Part shown: piece by piece, positions 35,612 through 46,518 of the stretch | How positions within the stretch are numbered: the first letter of the stretch is position 1 | Layout: every line of letters starts with the position of its first letter | From: Ferrovum myxofaciens | GTDB lineage: Bacteria > Pseudomonadota > Gammaproteobacteria > Burkholderiales > Ferrovaceae | Length of the DNA stretch: 53,396 nucleotides | Direction of reading: 5' to 3' | Assembly (NCBI RefSeq): GCF_000735045.1 | Contig: NZ_JPOQ01000032.1 | Coordinates: 1-53,396, forward strand | Translations under genes and position numbers: made by a program | The notes under the pieces: model-generated | What the model was told of the DNA's origin: nothing | The model's database searches: none | Seen by the model: only the letters and a program-made list of their open reading frames with translations

Positions 35612-36578
35612 TTCCCTGTCCCAGCAGGTGTCCCGACAGTTGACCGGATTCCTGCAACCGGGGCACCGTTTGGTGGTGGCCCTGAGTGGCGGACTGGATT
35701 CGGTCGTGTTGCTGCATGTACTGCGCGGACTCCGGTCTGACCTGGACTTTCGTTTGAGTGCGGTGCACGTCAATCATCAACTTCAATCTGCCGCCAATGA
35801 CTGGGCGGCGTTCTGTGCACGGTTATGCCGACAGTGGCAAATCCCCTGCGCGGAATTTGTCGTGACGGTGATCCGGCAGGGGGGGGAAAGCCTGGAGGCG
35901 GTGGCCCGTGCTCGGCGTTATGAAGTCCTTGCCCGTCAGGAGGCAGAGTGGGTGGCATTGGCCCATCACCAGGACGATCAGGCGGAAACCGTCTTGTTGC
36001 AGTTGCTGCGGGGTGCCGGACTGCCGGGGTTGCAGGCCATGCCCGCGCAGCGTTTGCTGGCCCCGGAGGGACCCTGTCTGGTGCGCCCTTTGTTGGGGGT
36101 TTCCCGCGCCGTCTTGCACCGTTACGCCGTGGCGCAGGATCTGGAATGGGTCGAGGACCCCTCCAATCGAGATCCCCGGCATGCGCGGAATTTTTTGCGC
36201 CAACGCGTGGGTCCCTTGCTGGATGAGGCTTTTCCGGCCTGGCGCGCCACGTTGAGTCGGAGTGCGCGCCATCTGGCACAGGCGCAGGCAGTCCTTGAGG
36301 ACCTGTCCGCCCAGGATGGGCAGCAGGTTTCCGATGAGCAGGGTTTGAAGGTCGCGGCATTGCACTCCCTGACGGAGGCTCGTGCGCTCCATCTCCTGCG
36401 CTGGTGGATTCGGCAACAGGGGGCACCGGCCTGCTCGGAACGGCGTTTACAGGAGATTTTGCGCCAGGGCAAGGCGCGACCCGATCACCACCCGGAAATT
36501 CATTGGGCCGGTTGGACCTTGGTGCGACGTCAAGGGTACTGGAGAATTTCGCCACCAGTAGGGCGGGATTCTTCCTGA
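35586..36578 (+). CDS. tilS: tRNA(Ile)-lysidine synthase
   Basis: A 330-residue enzyme that attaches lysine to C34 of the tRNA-Ile CAU anticodon, so that it reads AUA. The PP-loop SGGLDS is at residues 34-39, followed by [39 protein letters not shown] and [15 protein letters not shown], the conserved N-terminal domain. [19 protein letters not shown] is a TilS signature. The C-terminal domain is shorter than in E. coli (432 residues), as in some other bacteria. Start 35586 lies inside accA; GTG or other codons slightly downstream cannot be excluded. A G8 run is at 35879-35886. Confidence 0.93.
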   Translation: MESSRKTTDSLSQQVSRQLTGFLQPGHRLVVALSGGLDSVVLLHVLRGLRSDLDFRLSAVHVNHQLQSAANDWAAFCARLCRQWQIPCAEFVVTVIRQGGESLEAVARARRYEVLARQEAEWVALAHHQDDQAETVLLQLLRGAGLPGLQAMPAQRLLAPEGPCLVRPLLGVSRAVLHRYAVAQDLEWVEDPSNRDPRHARNFLRQRVGPLLDEAFPAWRATLSRSARHLAQAQAVLEDLSAQDGQQVSDEQGLKVAALHSLTEARALHLLRWWIRQQGAPACSERRLQEILRQGKARPDHHPEIHWAGWTLVRRQGYWRISPPVGRDSS

Positions 36579-36619
36579 TTTCTCCGGGGGGACAGTCTGC
36601 GTTTTCTTCGGGCCCATGA

Positions 36620-36647
36620 TAGAATGTAAAGGTTTTTACCCTATACT
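36620..36647 (+). promoter_or_regulatory. Probable promoter region of ndk
   Basis: The 84-base gap before ndk holds TAGAATG (36620-36626) and TATACT (36642-36647), both possible -10 elements. An inverted repeat GTAAA/TTTAC (36626-36630, 36635-36639) lies between them. No convincing -35 was found for either. This is the only sizeable gap upstream of the long ndk-to-der gene run, so a promoter is expected here. Confidence 0.45.
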
Positions 36648-36662
36648 TTTTTGGAGCCCCGC

Positions 36663-37088
36663 ATGTCCCTCGAGAGAACCCTGTCTATTTTGAAACCAGA
36701 CGCCGTTGCCAAGAACGTGATCGGTGAGATTTATTCTCGCTTTGAAAAGGCCGGTCTCAAGGTGATTGCTGCCCGTATGGCCTGGCTGTCCCAAAGTGAA
36801 GCTGAAGGTTTTTATGCCGTCCACCGCGAACGTCCTTTTTTCAAGGATCTGGTTTCGTTCATGACTTCGGGACCGGTAATGATTCAGGTATTGGAAGGTG
36901 AGAATGCGGTCCTCACCCATCGGGATCTGATGGGTGCCACCGATCCCAAAAAAGCGGCTCCAGGCACGATTCGTGCGGATTTTGCTGAAAGCATCGATGC
37001 TAATGCCGTCCATGGTTCTGATGGTGCGGAGACTGCTGCGGTTGAAATCGCTTACTTTTTCCCGTCCTCCCAGATTCATTCCCGTTGA
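36663..37088 (+). CDS. ndk: Nucleoside diphosphate kinase
   Basis: A 141-residue enzyme that balances NTP and dNTP pools by transferring the terminal phosphate from [22 protein letters not shown] opens the family fold, and the phosphorylated His is residue 117 in [25 protein letters not shown] is the substrate loop. The length is normal. Start 36663 has TTGGAG 6 bases upstream. It is the first gene of the ndk-rlmN-rodZ-ispG-hisS-yfgM-bamB-der set, the same order as in E. coli and many betaproteobacteria. Confidence 0.97.
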   Translation: MSLERTLSILKPDAVAKNVIGEIYSRFEKAGLKVIAARMAWLSQSEAEGFYAVHRERPFFKDLVSFMTSGPVMIQVLEGENAVLTHRDLMGATDPKKAAPGTIRADFAESIDANAVHGSDGAETAAVEIAYFFPSSQIHSR

Positions 37089-37099
37089 TTTGATGAACG

Positions 37100-38182
37100 A
37101 TGACCATCAACCTGTTGGGTTTGAATCGCACTGAACTCACCCAGTTTTTAACCGGATTGGGTGAGAAGCCTTTTCGTGCCCGGCAGGTGATGCGTTGGAT
37201 TCATCAGGAAGGCGTGGCAGATTTTGGTCAGATGACCGATCTGTCCAAAACGGCCCGTCAACGTTTGGCAGAACATGCCCATGTGGACGTGCCTGCCTTG
37301 GTTTCCGAGCAAACTGCCGAGGATGGAACGCGCAAGTGGGTGCTCTCACTGGGACCCGGGAATGCCATTGAAACGGTTTTCATTCCCGAAGCCCGCCGTG
37401 GGACTCTGTGCATTTCCTCACAGGTGGGTTGTGCCCTGGAATGCTCTTTCTGTTCCACCGGGCGGCAAGGATTCAATCGCAACCTGACGACGGCCGAGAT
37501 CATTGGGCAGGTGTGGTGGGCCAATCAGGCTCTGGGCGCCAATGAGTCGAACGAACGGGTCATCAGCAACGTGGTTCTGATGGGCATGGGTGAACCTTTG
37601 CTCAATTATGACGCGGTGGTGACGGCCCTGGATATTTTACTGGATGATTTTGGCTACGGTTTATCACGGCGCCGTGTGACCCTGTCCACCTCCGGCGTGA
37701 TTCCGGCTCTGGATCGTTTGAGCGAACGAGTTCCCGTGGCGCTGGCGGTTTCCCTCCATGCTCCCACCGATGAATTGCGCGATCAACTGGTGCCGATCAA
37801 CCGGAAATATCCTCTTGCCGCTTTGATGGCAGCTTGTGGACGCTATCTGAAGACAGCGCCCCGTGATTTTATTACCTTTGAATATGTGATGCTGGCGGGG
37901 GTCAACGATTCTGACCGGCAGGCACGGCAATTGATCGATTGTGTACGAGAGGTTCCCTGTAAATTTAATCTGATTCCCTTCAACCCCTTCCCGGGGTCCG
38001 GGTATCGACGCTCTGCGCCGGACAGAATCGCCCGTTTTAGAGATATCCTCATGGCATCGGGACTGATCGTGACGGTGCGCAGGACGCGCGGGGATGACAT
38101 CGATGCTGCCTGTGGCCAATTGGCAGGGAAAGTGGTGGATCGCAGTCGGCGGCACGAGAAACGCGAGGAAGAACGGATATGA
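37100..38182 (+). CDS. rlmN: Dual-specificity 23S rRNA/tRNA m2A methyltransferase RlmN
   Basis: A 360-residue radical SAM enzyme that methylates C2 of A2503 in 23S rRNA and A37 in some tRNAs. The iron-sulfur cluster cysteines are 111, 115 and 118 in [22 protein letters not shown] and [11 protein letters not shown] are family signatures, and the C-terminal Cys in [11 protein letters not shown] is the resolving residue of the methyl-transfer chemistry. It sits 11 bases after ndk and overlaps rodZ by 4 bases. Confidence 0.96.
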   Translation: MTINLLGLNRTELTQFLTGLGEKPFRARQVMRWIHQEGVADFGQMTDLSKTARQRLAEHAHVDVPALVSEQTAEDGTRKWVLSLGPGNAIETVFIPEARRGTLCISSQVGCALECSFCSTGRQGFNRNLTTAEIIGQVWWANQALGANESNERVISNVVLMGMGEPLLNYDAVVTALDILLDDFGYGLSRRRVTLSTSGVIPALDRLSERVPVALAVSLHAPTDELRDQLVPINRKYPLAALMAACGRYLKTAPRDFITFEYVMLAGVNDSDRQARQLIDCVREVPCKFNLIPFNPFPGSGYRRSAPDRIARFRDILMASGLIVTVRRTRGDDIDAACGQLAGKVVDRSRRHEKREEERI

Positions 38183-38841
38183 ATGAGGAAACGGGCGAGC
38201 AATCCAGCGTAGGTCAACGTCTTATTGCATTGCGCGAGCAGAAGGGGCTCACGCTTCAGGACATGGTGCAACGACTGCGTTTTTCTCCGCACCAGTTGCA
38301 GTTGCTGGAAGCCGGCGACTATGACGCTTTACCCGATATCATGTTTGTGCGTGCTCTGGTGCGCACCTATGCCCGTCAGTTGGGCGAACCTCCTGAAGTC
38401 TTGCTGGCCCAGCTCGAGCGGGAACGACAGGATGCACGACCCCCCCATCTCACGCCGCTGTTTTCCCCCTCTGTTCCGCCCAAAAAGCACCGAACCTGGG
38501 GCCAGGAAATTTCGACTTTCTGGAAACAGGTGCCGCGCGCGTTCTCCATGGGCGTGTTGCTGATCATGGTCATCCTGGGGGTGGCCGGCATGGTGGGTTG
38601 GAAAACCGGCGTTTTTTCGGGAAAGAATCTTCTGGAAGTGGTGACCGTGGTGCATTCCTCTGCCCCTCGATCCTCGTTTTCCAATGCGCTTCCTCCCCTG
38701 GAATCCGCTCCGGTTCTGCCTGAACCGGCGCGCCCCCTTCCCGCCGGGAACGTCTCTGAAGAAAACAGGATGCCCCTGTTGTCCGACGCCCCACCCGTGT
38801 ACCCTGCACCCCTTCAGGGATCGGTGACGGAGAAGCCATGA
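38179..38841 (+). CDS. rodZ: RodZ-like cell-shape protein with helix-turn-helix and one membrane helix; C-terminal domain missing
   Basis: A 220-residue protein. The N-terminal HTH_25-type domain (about residues 10-75) contains [38 protein letters not shown] and [15 protein letters not shown] basic linker and a single membrane helix (about 120-138, [19 protein letters not shown]) follow. The remaining about 80 residues are a Pro-rich, low-complexity periplasmic tail. E. coli RodZ (337 residues) ends in a DUF4115 beta domain, which is absent here. RodZ links MreB filaments to the membrane and elongation machinery. The position between rlmN and ispG is conserved and supports the call. It overlaps both neighbours by 4 bases. 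Confidence 0.82.
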   Translation: MNEETGEQSSVGQRLIALREQKGLTLQDMVQRLRFSPHQLQLLEAGDYDALPDIMFVRALVRTYARQLGEPPEVLLAQLERERQDARPPHLTPLFSPSVPPKKHRTWGQEISTFWKQVPRAFSMGVLLIMVILGVAGMVGWKTGVFSGKNLLEVVTVVHSSAPRSSFSNALPPLESAPVLPEPARPLPAGNVSEENRMPLLSDAPPVYPAPLQGSVTEKP

Positions 38842-40079
38842 GCCGCGGCAGTATGCAGGGGGTCATCCCGCGTCGTCATTCCCGTCCGGTTCAGGTGGGG
38901 GGGCTATGGATCGGTGGGGATGCGCCTATCGTTGTGCAATCCATGACCAATACCGATACTGCGGATTTTGAGGCGACCCTTCACCAGATTCAGGCCCTGG
39001 CCCAGGCGGGTTCGGAATTGGTACGGGTGACTGTGAATACGGCGGAAGCCGCCCGTCAGGTCCCTGAATTGCGCCAGGCCCTCGACCGGTCGGGGTATGA
39101 CGTTCCTCTGGTGGGAGACTTCCACTTCAACGGACATAAATTGTTGAGCGAATTTCCCCACTGTGCCCGGGCACTGGCTAAATACCGCATCAATCCTGGC
39201 AATGTCGGGCAGGGCTCCCGACGCGACGAACAGTTTGCACGTTTGATCGAACTTGCGCGATCCTACGATAAACCAATTCGGATTGGCGTGAACTGGGGTA
39301 GCCTGGACCCTCAGGTCATGGCCCGTTGCATGGATGAAAACGCCCGTTTGGCGGAGCCCCATCCGGTTTCCTGGGTCATGCGTCAGGCGCTGGTGACTTC
39401 GGCGCTGGAAAGTGCTGCACAGGCGGTGGATTGGGGGTTGGCACCCGAGCGCATCACCCTGTCCTGCAAAGTGAGTGGAGTGCAGGATCTGATTGCCGTT
39501 TATCGGGATCTGGCCCGGCAGTGTGACTACCCGTTGCATCTCGGTTTGACGGAGGCCGGCCTGGGGAGCAAGGGGATCGTGGCGTCCACGGCAGCTATGG
39601 CCGTGCTGCTACAGGAAGGGATTGGGGATACCCTGAGGGTGTCATTGACGCCGGAGCCCGGCGGTGATCGTACCCTGGAAGTGCGGGTGGCCCAGGAAAT
39701 TCTTCAGACTCAGGGATTACGCGCCTTTACGCCGCAGGTGATAGCCTGTCCCGGATGTGGGCGAACCACCAGCACCTATTTCCAGTCCCTGGCTCAACAA
39801 ATCGAGGGTTACCTGCGCCGTCAAATGCCTCTTTGGCGACATCGATATCCTGGGGTGGAGCATCTGCAGGTGGCAGTGATGGGCTGTGTGGTCAATGGTC
39901 CCGGCGAAAGCAAGTTGGCCAATATTGGCATCAGTCTTCCCGGTTCGGGCGAGCGTCCGGTGGCCCCCGTCTACGTGGACGGAGAAAAGACCGTAACGCT
40001 CAAGGGCGAGCGGATTGCAGAAGAATTTCAAGCGCTGGTGGAAACTTATGTGGCCCGGCGTTACGGAGTGGGAACATGA
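38838..40079 (+). CDS. ispG: 4-hydroxy-3-methylbut-2-en-1-yl diphosphate synthase
   Basis: A 413-residue iron-sulfur enzyme of the non-mevalonate pathway that reduces methylerythritol cyclodiphosphate, the product of IspF (also in this window). The N-terminal barrel has [25 protein letters not shown] and [10 protein letters not shown]. The 4Fe-4S ligands are in ACPGCGRT and [11 protein letters not shown]. The length matches the short bacterial form. It overlaps rodZ and hisS by 4 bases each. Confidence 0.97.
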   Translation: MSRGSMQGVIPRRHSRPVQVGGLWIGGDAPIVVQSMTNTDTADFEATLHQIQALAQAGSELVRVTVNTAEAARQVPELRQALDRSGYDVPLVGDFHFNGHKLLSEFPHCARALAKYRINPGNVGQGSRRDEQFARLIELARSYDKPIRIGVNWGSLDPQVMARCMDENARLAEPHPVSWVMRQALVTSALESAAQAVDWGLAPERITLSCKVSGVQDLIAVYRDLARQCDYPLHLGLTEAGLGSKGIVASTAAMAVLLQEGIGDTLRVSLTPEPGGDRTLEVRVAQEILQTQGLRAFTPQVIACPGCGRTTSTYFQSLAQQIEGYLRRQMPLWRHRYPGVEHLQVAVMGCVVNGPGESKLANIGISLPGSGERPVAPVYVDGEKTVTLKGERIAEEFQALVETYVARRYGVGT

Positions 40080-41344
40080 AAGGTGAACAATTTCAGGCCG
40101 TCCGGGGGATGAACGATGTCATCCCCGGGGTGAGCGAGCAGTGGGCATTTCTCGAGGAAGAAATTCGTCAGTGGTTGCGTGCTTACGCTTATCGGGAAGT
40201 CCGGTTTCCTGTGGTGGAACCCACTGCTCTCTTCGTTCGTTCCATTGGGACGGCGACGGATATCGTGGAAAAAGAGATGTACAGTTTCGTGGATTCACTC
40301 AATGGGGAAGCCTTGACCTTGCGGCCCGAAGGAACGGCTTCCTGCGCCCGACTGGTCATACAACATCATCTGTTGTATGACGGACCTCAACGACTTTGGT
40401 ACATGGGCCCCATGTTTCGCCATGAACGTCCCCAGAAAGGACGTTACCGGCAGTTTCATCAATGTGGCGTGGAAGCGATGGGCTTTGCCGGCCCCGAGGT
40501 GGATGCCGAACTGATCCTCATGACTGCCCGGTTATGGCAGCGTCTGGGGCTGAAAGAGGTTTTCCTGCATCTCAATACCATTGGTTCCAGCGCTACTCGG
40601 GCGCGTTATCGTACGCGTTTGCAAACCTATTTTTCGGCCCACACGGACCGCCTGGACGAGGACTCACGGCGTCGTCTCGGTACCAATCCCTTGCGTATTC
40701 TGGACAGCAAGAATCCGGCCATGACCGACCTGATCGAGAATGCTCCCCGTCTCATGGACGATCTGGACGAGGAATCCCGTATTCATTTCGAGAAATTGCA
40801 AAGGTTGTTGCAGCAGAATGGCGTGGAATATCAAATCGATACGCGCTTGGTGCGCGGATTGGACTATTACAATGCCACGGTGTTTGAATGGATGACTCCC
40901 TTGCTGGGGGCACAGAGCACCATTTGCGGTGGGGGACGGTACGACGGACTGCTGGAGCAGTTGGGCGGGAAGCCCGCTCCGGCCTGTGGTTTTGCCCTTG
41001 GAATGGAGCGGCTCCTGGCGTTGCTGGAACAGCAACCGCATTGGGCACAGCGGTTCGGGGCCCATCCTGAGGTGTATGTCATGCACCAGCACCAGGAAGC
41101 CTGGGCTCTATGCGTGGCCGAGACATTGCGTTCCTCCGGGCTGGCCGTGCACTTTCACGCGGGGGGAGGAACTTTCAAGTCCCAGATCAAACGTGCCGAT
41201 GCCAGTGGTGCGGGTTGGGCCATCATTCTGGGCGAAGAGGAGGCAGCACACCAGAAGGTTTCGCTCAAACCGCTCCGTGGTCAGGGTGACCAGTTGACAC
41301 TGGATGTCATGGAAGCGATCCAACAAATCAAGTCGAGTGAGTGA
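40076..41344 (+). CDS. hisS: Histidyl-tRNA synthetase
   Basis: A 422-residue class II aminoacyl-tRNA synthetase. The N-terminus [12 protein letters not shown] is typical, [15 protein letters not shown] and [23 protein letters not shown] form motif 2, [15 protein letters not shown] is the histidine-binding HisA region, and [14 protein letters not shown] with [14 protein letters not shown] is motif 3. The C-terminal anticodon-binding domain follows. Its ATG overlaps the ispG stop, the start being fixed by the conserved N-terminus. The next gene begins 4 bases later. Confidence 0.97.
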   Translation: MKGEQFQAVRGMNDVIPGVSEQWAFLEEEIRQWLRAYAYREVRFPVVEPTALFVRSIGTATDIVEKEMYSFVDSLNGEALTLRPEGTASCARLVIQHHLLYDGPQRLWYMGPMFRHERPQKGRYRQFHQCGVEAMGFAGPEVDAELILMTARLWQRLGLKEVFLHLNTIGSSATRARYRTRLQTYFSAHTDRLDEDSRRRLGTNPLRILDSKNPAMTDLIENAPRLMDDLDEESRIHFEKLQRLLQQNGVEYQIDTRLVRGLDYYNATVFEWMTPLLGAQSTICGGGRYDGLLEQLGGKPAPACGFALGMERLLALLEQQPHWAQRFGAHPEVYVMHQHQEAWALCVAETLRSSGLAVHFHAGGGTFKSQIKRADASGAGWAIILGEEEAAHQKVSLKPLRGQGDQLTLDVMEAIQQIKSSE

Positions 41345-41348
41345 AGCC

Positions 41349-41981
41349 ATGTACGATCTAGAAGAACAGGAACAAATCGATTCCCTGAAAGCCTGGTGGC
41401 GTCAGTTTGGCAAGTGGGTGATGGCGGGAACCGTGGCAGCTTTGCTGGGGGTGGGCGGATACAATGGCTGGCTCTGGTATGGACAACGGCAGGAAGCAGA
41501 AGCCGGACGTGCTTTTGAAGCCGTACGGGTAGCTGCCCGCACGGGGGAGGTTGCCCCCACGCTGGGAGCCGCCCGCGCATTGCAGTCTCAGCAGCCCGAC
41601 AGTGCACTGGCCACCCGGGGCGCTTTGATTGCCGCTGCGATTTGCCACGCCCATGGCAAGGACGGGGATGCCCAGGGGGAGTTGGAATGGGTCATCGAGC
41701 ATTCTCGGGAACTGGCACTGGTTGACCTGGCCCGGTATCGTCTGGCGGGTCTGCTGGCTGACCAGAAAAAATTCGAACAGGCCTTGCGTTTGTTGGACGA
41801 TAATCGTGCTCCGGACTTTGCGGCACTGACTCTGGATCTGCGTGGCGATATCCTGTTGGCCTTGAACCGGTTGGCCGAGGCCCGTGCTGCCTATGGAAGC
41901 GCCATGGAAAAATCGCAGCCAATGAATGCATTGCATCAACTGGCACAAAACAAATGGGAAGCCCTGGGAGGGGGACGATGA
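41349..41981 (+). CDS. yfgM: YfgM-family ancillary SecYEG translocon protein
   Basis: A 210-residue inner-membrane protein with a cytoplasmic N-terminus (LEEQEQIDSLKAWWRQFGKW), one membrane helix (about residues 24-44), and a periplasmic TPR-like helical domain (LVDLARYRLAGLLADQKKFEQALRLLDD, LRGDILLALNRLAEARAAY). YfgM works with PpiD near the SecYEG translocon. The position between hisS and bamB is strongly conserved. It overlaps bamB by 4 bases. Confidence 0.9.
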   Translation: MYDLEEQEQIDSLKAWWRQFGKWVMAGTVAALLGVGGYNGWLWYGQRQEAEAGRAFEAVRVAARTGEVAPTLGAARALQSQQPDSALATRGALIAAAICHAHGKDGDAQGELEWVIEHSRELALVDLARYRLAGLLADQKKFEQALRLLDDNRAPDFAALTLDLRGDILLALNRLAEARAAYGSAMEKSQPMNALHQLAQNKWEALGGGR

Positions 41982-43105
41982 AGAAAATCCAATGGCTGGG
42001 CATTGCCCTGGCTGCTCTGAGCGCCGGTTGTGCGGACAAGTTGCCCATCACCTCCATGCTGCCTCTGAAACCCACGGTGGAGGTGGAGGTGGACTGGAAA
42101 CTTTCCCTGGGTGAAACGGAAGAGGGTTTTCTGGTGCCACTTTTGCACGATCACATGCTCTATGTAGCCGGAGAGAAGGGTGAATTGAGGGCAGTGGACC
42201 CGGAGAACGGGAAAACCCAGTGGGATCTGAAAACCGGTGAATCCTTTGCGTCGGGTATTGGCGTGGGAGAGCACGAGATTTTGTTGAGCAACAAGAAGGG
42301 AGAAGTGCTGGCCTGGTTGCCCACAGGGCAGTTTTTATGGCGCACCTCCATTGACAGCGAATTGCTGGCTGCCCCGCAAGGAGCCGATGGCATGGTGGTG
42401 GTGCGGACGGCAGAAGGCAAAGTGATGGGGCTGAGTGAAGCGGAGGGCAAGGTTCTGTGGACCCAGGCCCGTCCCATGCCGGCCCTGGTATTGCGGGGTG
42501 TGGGCGGGATGACCCTGGGGCATGGCGTGGCGCTGGTCAGCATGCCGGGGGGAAAGTTGATGTCTTTAAACCTGTCCGACGGCACCATTCAGTGGGAGTC
42601 GTTGGTTTCTTCACCCCATGGGGCAACGGAGCTGGAACGGATGAATGATGTGTTGGGAGACCCCCTGGTGGGCGATGGTATGGTATGTACGGCCAGTTAT
42701 CAGGGACGGGCCGCGTGCCTGGACAGCGAACATGGCCAGTTGGTCTGGTCCCGAGATGTGAATGCTTTGGGTCCCGTGGTCGAAGCGGGCTCCCAGTTGG
42801 TGCTAACGACGGCTAAATCCGATGTTATGGCGCTGGATCGCAGTTCTGGAGGAGTGATGTGGAAAATGAGTGATCTTGAGGGACGTTATCTGTCTCCGCC
42901 CACCGTGACGGCTTCCTATGTCGTGCTGGGAGATGCGGAGGGCGTGGTGCATTTCATCAGTCGGGAGAATGGCGCCGAGGTAGGACGATTGGCCACTGAC
43001 AAGACCCCCATCGTTCAGGCTCCCGTTTATCTGGGGAATGAGCGGGTACTGGTGGTGAATCGTACGGGTAAAATGTTTGCGTTGACAGCCCATGCAACCC
43101 ATTGA
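41978..43105 (+). CDS. bamB: Outer membrane assembly lipoprotein BamB
   Basis: A 375-residue lipoprotein with a type II signal peptide and lipobox LSAGC, lipidated Cys 18. The mature part is a PQQ-like beta-propeller with repeated blades such as [56 protein letters not shown] and [18 protein letters not shown]. BamB scaffolds the BAM complex that inserts barrels into the outer membrane. Its 3' end overlaps der by 14 bases. Confidence 0.95.
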   Translation: MKKIQWLGIALAALSAGCADKLPITSMLPLKPTVEVEVDWKLSLGETEEGFLVPLLHDHMLYVAGEKGELRAVDPENGKTQWDLKTGESFASGIGVGEHEILLSNKKGEVLAWLPTGQFLWRTSIDSELLAAPQGADGMVVVRTAEGKVMGLSEAEGKVLWTQARPMPALVLRGVGGMTLGHGVALVSMPGGKLMSLNLSDGTIQWESLVSSPHGATELERMNDVLGDPLVGDGMVCTASYQGRAACLDSEHGQLVWSRDVNALGPVVEAGSQLVLTTAKSDVMALDRSSGGVMWKMSDLEGRYLSPPTVTASYVVLGDAEGVVHFISRENGAEVGRLATDKTPIVQAPVYLGNERVLVVNRTGKMFALTAHATH

Positions 43106-44525
43106 TTTTCGCCCCCTGACCACCGTGGTTATCGTGGGACGACCCAATGTGGGTAAGTCCACCCTGTTCAATCGTCTGACCCGCAGTCGGGATGCCCTGG
43201 TGGCGGATCTGCCGGGTTTGACCCGGGATCGTCACTATGGACGTGCCCTATGGGAAGAACGACCCTATCTGGTCATCGATACAGGGGGCTTCGAACCCGT
43301 GGCAAAGGACGGTATCCTGCGCGAAATGGCGCGCCAGACGGAGCAGGCGCTGGATGAGGCGGATCGGGTCATTTTTTTGACCGATGGACGCAGCGGGTTG
43401 ACTCCCGGGGATCGCACCATTGCCGAACGCCTGCGCCAAAGGGGGAAACACGTGACCCTGGCGGTGAACAAGGTGGAAGGTATGGCGCGCGCCGTTGTTA
43501 CCGCCGAATTTCATGAACTGGGGTTGGGCGATCCCTTGGCCATCTCCTCTTCCCATGGTGAAGGGATCGGGGATCTCATGGACGAGGTTTTGGGAGGGAT
43601 TCCGGTTCCCGAATCCTCCACTTCTTCCGAGAAACGTCCGGATCGTCCGCGCATCGCCATTGTGGGACGGCCCAATGTAGGGAAATCCACCCTCGTTAAT
43701 CGATTGCTGGGAGAAGAGAGAGTCATTGCCTTTGACCAACCGGGCACGACACGGGACAGCATCGAGGTGGATTTTGAGGAAAACGGACGGCTTTATACCC
43801 TGATCGATACTGCGGGGTTGCGCCGCCGGGGCAAGGTCTTTGAGGCCGTGGAAAAGTTTTCTGTGTTCAAGACCATGCAGTCCATCGAGGAAGCCAATGT
43901 CGTGGTTCTGACCCTGGATGCGCGCCAGGACATCTCGGATCAGGATGCACATATTGCGGGACATGTGCTGACCACAGGGCGAGCGGTGGTATTGGCGGTG
44001 AATAAATGGGAGGGACTGGATGCTCATCGGCGCGACAGGCTGCGCCAGGATATTGCGCGCAAATTGGGTTTCCTTGATTTTGCCCACCATCTGTTCATTT
44101 CTGCGCTGGACGGATTGGGGGTCAATGGGTTGTTGCCGGCGGTGGATGCCGCCTACCAGGCCGCCATGGCTCGTTTGCCTACGCCACGCCTGACCCGTAC
44201 GCTAATGGCGGCAGTGCAAAAGCACCAACCTGCCAAGGCGGGGCCGTTTCGTCCGAAACTGCGTTATGCCCACCAGGGGGGGCATAATCCGCCCATCGTG
44301 GTGATCCATGGATCTGCGGTTGCTCATATCCAGGATAACTATCGTCGTTACCTGGAAAATACTTTTCGGGAAGCCTTTGAATTGCGTGGGACTCCACTGC
44401 GGGTCGAGTTTCGGCAGGGAAATAACCCCTTTGCGGATCGCAAACCCAAGCCCCTGACCGAATCCGAGGAAAACAGCCTGCGCCGTCAACGGCGGCGTGG
44501 ACGTAAATTATTTGGGAAACGTTGA
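43092..44525 (+). CDS. der: GTPase Der (EngA)
   Basis: A 477-residue GTPase with two tandem G domains, needed for 50S ribosome assembly. The first domain begins [18 protein letters not shown] and the second [18 protein letters not shown] (about residue 193). The corresponding G3 motifs are DTGGFE and [10 protein letters not shown], with N-K-x-D-like VNKVEG and VNKWEG. The KH-like C-terminal domain has [11 protein letters not shown], and the tail is very basic ([14 protein letters not shown]). It is the end of the conserved ndk-der set and is followed directly by thrS. Confidence 0.97.
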   Translation: MQPIDFRPLTTVVIVGRPNVGKSTLFNRLTRSRDALVADLPGLTRDRHYGRALWEERPYLVIDTGGFEPVAKDGILREMARQTEQALDEADRVIFLTDGRSGLTPGDRTIAERLRQRGKHVTLAVNKVEGMARAVVTAEFHELGLGDPLAISSSHGEGIGDLMDEVLGGIPVPESSTSSEKRPDRPRIAIVGRPNVGKSTLVNRLLGEERVIAFDQPGTTRDSIEVDFEENGRLYTLIDTAGLRRRGKVFEAVEKFSVFKTMQSIEEANVVVLTLDARQDISDQDAHIAGHVLTTGRAVVLAVNKWEGLDAHRRDRLRQDIARKLGFLDFAHHLFISALDGLGVNGLLPAVDAAYQAAMARLPTPRLTRTLMAAVQKHQPAKAGPFRPKLRYAHQGGHNPPIVVIHGSAVAHIQDNYRRYLENTFREAFELRGTPLRVEFRQGNNPFADRKPKPLTESEENSLRRQRRRGRKLFGKR

Positions 44526-44536
44526 AAGGAAAAACC

Positions 44537-46456
44537 GTGATTACGATACAACTGCCTGATGGTTCCCAGCGTACCTTCCCGACTCCCTTGACCGTGGCGG
44601 AAGTGGCCAAAAGCATTGGGTCAGGGCTGGCCAAGGCGGCCCTGGCCGGCAAGGTGGACGGACGTCTGGTGGATACCTCGACCTTGATCGAACAGGACGT
44701 CACCCTGGCATTGGTGACGGCAAAAGATCCGGAGGGGGTGGATATTCTGCGTCATTCCACTGCCCATCTACTGGCGCATGCTGTCAAGGAACTCTATCCT
44801 GAAGCGCAGGTGACCATCGGTCCGGTGATCGAGAATGGGTTTTATTATGATTTCTCCTATCTGCGTCCCTTTACGCCGGAGGATCTCGAGCGTATTGAAA
44901 AGCGCATGGAAGAGATTGTGCGCCGGGATCTGCCCGTACAACGGGAACTGATGGCACGGGGCGAGGCGGTTCGATTTTTTGAAGAACTGGGAGAAAAATA
45001 CAAGGCAGAGATCATTGCGGCCATTCCCACGGATGAGCCCATTTCCCTCTACCGACAGGACAATTTTGTTGATTTGTGTCGCGGTCCCCATGTGCCTTCC
45101 ACGGGTAAACTCAAGGTATTCAAATTGACCCGTGTGGCTGGTGCGTATTGGCGGGGAGATGCAAAGAATGAAATGCTGACCCGGGTATACGGAACGGCCT
45201 GGGCAACCCGTGAGGATCAGGAGACCTATCTGCATCGACTGGCAGAAGCCGAACGACGGGATCATCGGCGCCTGGGTCGGGAACTGGACTTGTTTCACCT
45301 GCAGGAAGAGGCACCGGGAATGATCTTCTGGCATCCCAAGGGGTGGGCCCTGTGGCAGGAGATCGAGCAGTATATGCGCCGTATCTACCGGGAAAATGGG
45401 TATCAGGAGGTACGTTGTCCGCAGATCCTGGATCGGGCCCTGTGGGAAAAATCAGGACATTGGGGGCATTTTCAGCAAAATATGTTTACCACCCTGTCAG
45501 AAGAGCGGGAATTTGCCATCAAGCCGATGAACTGTCCGGGGCATGTCCAGATTTTTAATCAGGGGGTGCGTAGTTACCGGGAATTGCCGGTTCGTTATGG
45601 AGAATTCGGTTCCTGTCACCGCAATGAACCCTCGGGTGCCTTGCATGGCGTCATGCGGGTGCGCGGGTTCACTCAGGATGACGGACATATTTTTTGTACC
45701 GAGGATCAGATACTGGAAGAAGTATCCGCCTTCATCCAGTTGTTGCGCCGGGTTTATGCGGATTTTGGATTCACTGAAATCCAGTACAAATTGGCGACCC
45801 GGCCCACTTCGCGGGTGGGCTCCGAAGCCATTTGGGATAAAGCGGAAGATGCACTGCGCACTGCGCTGGAGCATAACGCAGTGGATTTTCAAACCCTGCC
45901 CGGGGAAGGGGCCTTCTATGGTCCCAAGATCGAATTTCATTTGAGCGACAGTCTGGGGCGTACCTGGCAGTGTGGTACCATCCAGGCAGATTTTTCCATG
46001 CCGGAACGGTTGGGCGCGACCTTTGTGGCAGCCGACAACAGCCGTCAGACCCCTGTCATGTTGCATCGTGCCATTCTGGGTTCTCTGGAACGGTTCATAG
46101 GAATTTTGATCGAGCACTATGCGGGGGCTCTACCCCTGTGGTTGTCACCTGTACAGGCCGTGGTGGCAAATATCAGCGAAGCCCAGCGGGGAGCTGTGGA
46201 AAATGTGGCACAGCAATTGCGCGAAGAAGGGGTGCGGGTGGAGATGGACTTGCGTAATGAGAAAATCAGTTATAAAATACGGACGCACAGTTTACAGAAG
46301 ATCCCTTATCAACTGGTGATGGGAGATCGGGAAGTTGAATCTGGTCAGGTGTCGGTGCGCTTACGGGGAGGAAAAGACCTGGGCGCACAGCCTGTGGAAG
46401 TTGTCGTGTCCCGCATGAAGGCTGAAATTCTGGCCAAGAGCGAACTCACTGACTGA
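44537..46456 (+). CDS. thrS: Threonyl-tRNA synthetase
   Basis: A 639-residue class II synthetase. Domains in order: TGS domain (about 1-61, [23 protein letters not shown]), editing domain (about 62-225, with [16 protein letters not shown] and a downstream [12 protein letters not shown] block), catalytic core ([16 protein letters not shown] with the zinc Cys, then [19 protein letters not shown]), and the C-terminal anticodon domain. The start is GTG 44537: AAAGGA sits correctly before it and it matches the usual short N-terminus. A TTG 5 codons upstream would overlap der. The gap to der is only 11 bases, so thrS is probably transcribed from the preceding operon. Confidence 0.96.
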   Translation: MITIQLPDGSQRTFPTPLTVAEVAKSIGSGLAKAALAGKVDGRLVDTSTLIEQDVTLALVTAKDPEGVDILRHSTAHLLAHAVKELYPEAQVTIGPVIENGFYYDFSYLRPFTPEDLERIEKRMEEIVRRDLPVQRELMARGEAVRFFEELGEKYKAEIIAAIPTDEPISLYRQDNFVDLCRGPHVPSTGKLKVFKLTRVAGAYWRGDAKNEMLTRVYGTAWATREDQETYLHRLAEAERRDHRRLGRELDLFHLQEEAPGMIFWHPKGWALWQEIEQYMRRIYRENGYQEVRCPQILDRALWEKSGHWGHFQQNMFTTLSEEREFAIKPMNCPGHVQIFNQGVRSYRELPVRYGEFGSCHRNEPSGALHGVMRVRGFTQDDGHIFCTEDQILEEVSAFIQLLRRVYADFGFTEIQYKLATRPTSRVGSEAIWDKAEDALRTALEHNAVDFQTLPGEGAFYGPKIEFHLSDSLGRTWQCGTIQADFSMPERLGATFVAADNSRQTPVMLHRAILGSLERFIGILIEHYAGALPLWLSPVQAVVANISEAQRGAVENVAQQLREEGVRVEMDLRNEKISYKIRTHSLQKIPYQLVMGDREVESGQVSVRLRGGKDLGAQPVEVVVSRMKAEILAKSELTD

Positions 46457-46470
46457 AGTGGAAGGATTGG

Positions 46471-46511
46471 GATCAAGATCGGGTCAGGTCTTGGTCAATT
46501 ATTGTTTTTTT
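46471..46511 (+). promoter_or_regulatory. Possible hairpin and U-run in the thrS-infC gap
   Basis: GATCAAGA (46471-46478) pairs with TCTTGGTC (46489-46496) with one G-U pair and a 10-base loop, 14 bases after the thrS stop. A run of seven T lies at 46505-46511, immediately before the infC ribosome binding site GGGAG (46512-46516). The stem and the T-run are 8 bases apart, too far for a good intrinsic terminator. It may be a weak attenuator or a leader structure for infC. Confidence 0.35.
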
Positions 46512-46518
46512 GGGAGAA

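Noticed and set aside
46505-46511. Intrinsic terminator after thrS
   Set aside because: The T-run is 8 bases away from a modest stem and overlaps the infC translation start region, so it is listed only as a possible regulatory structure.
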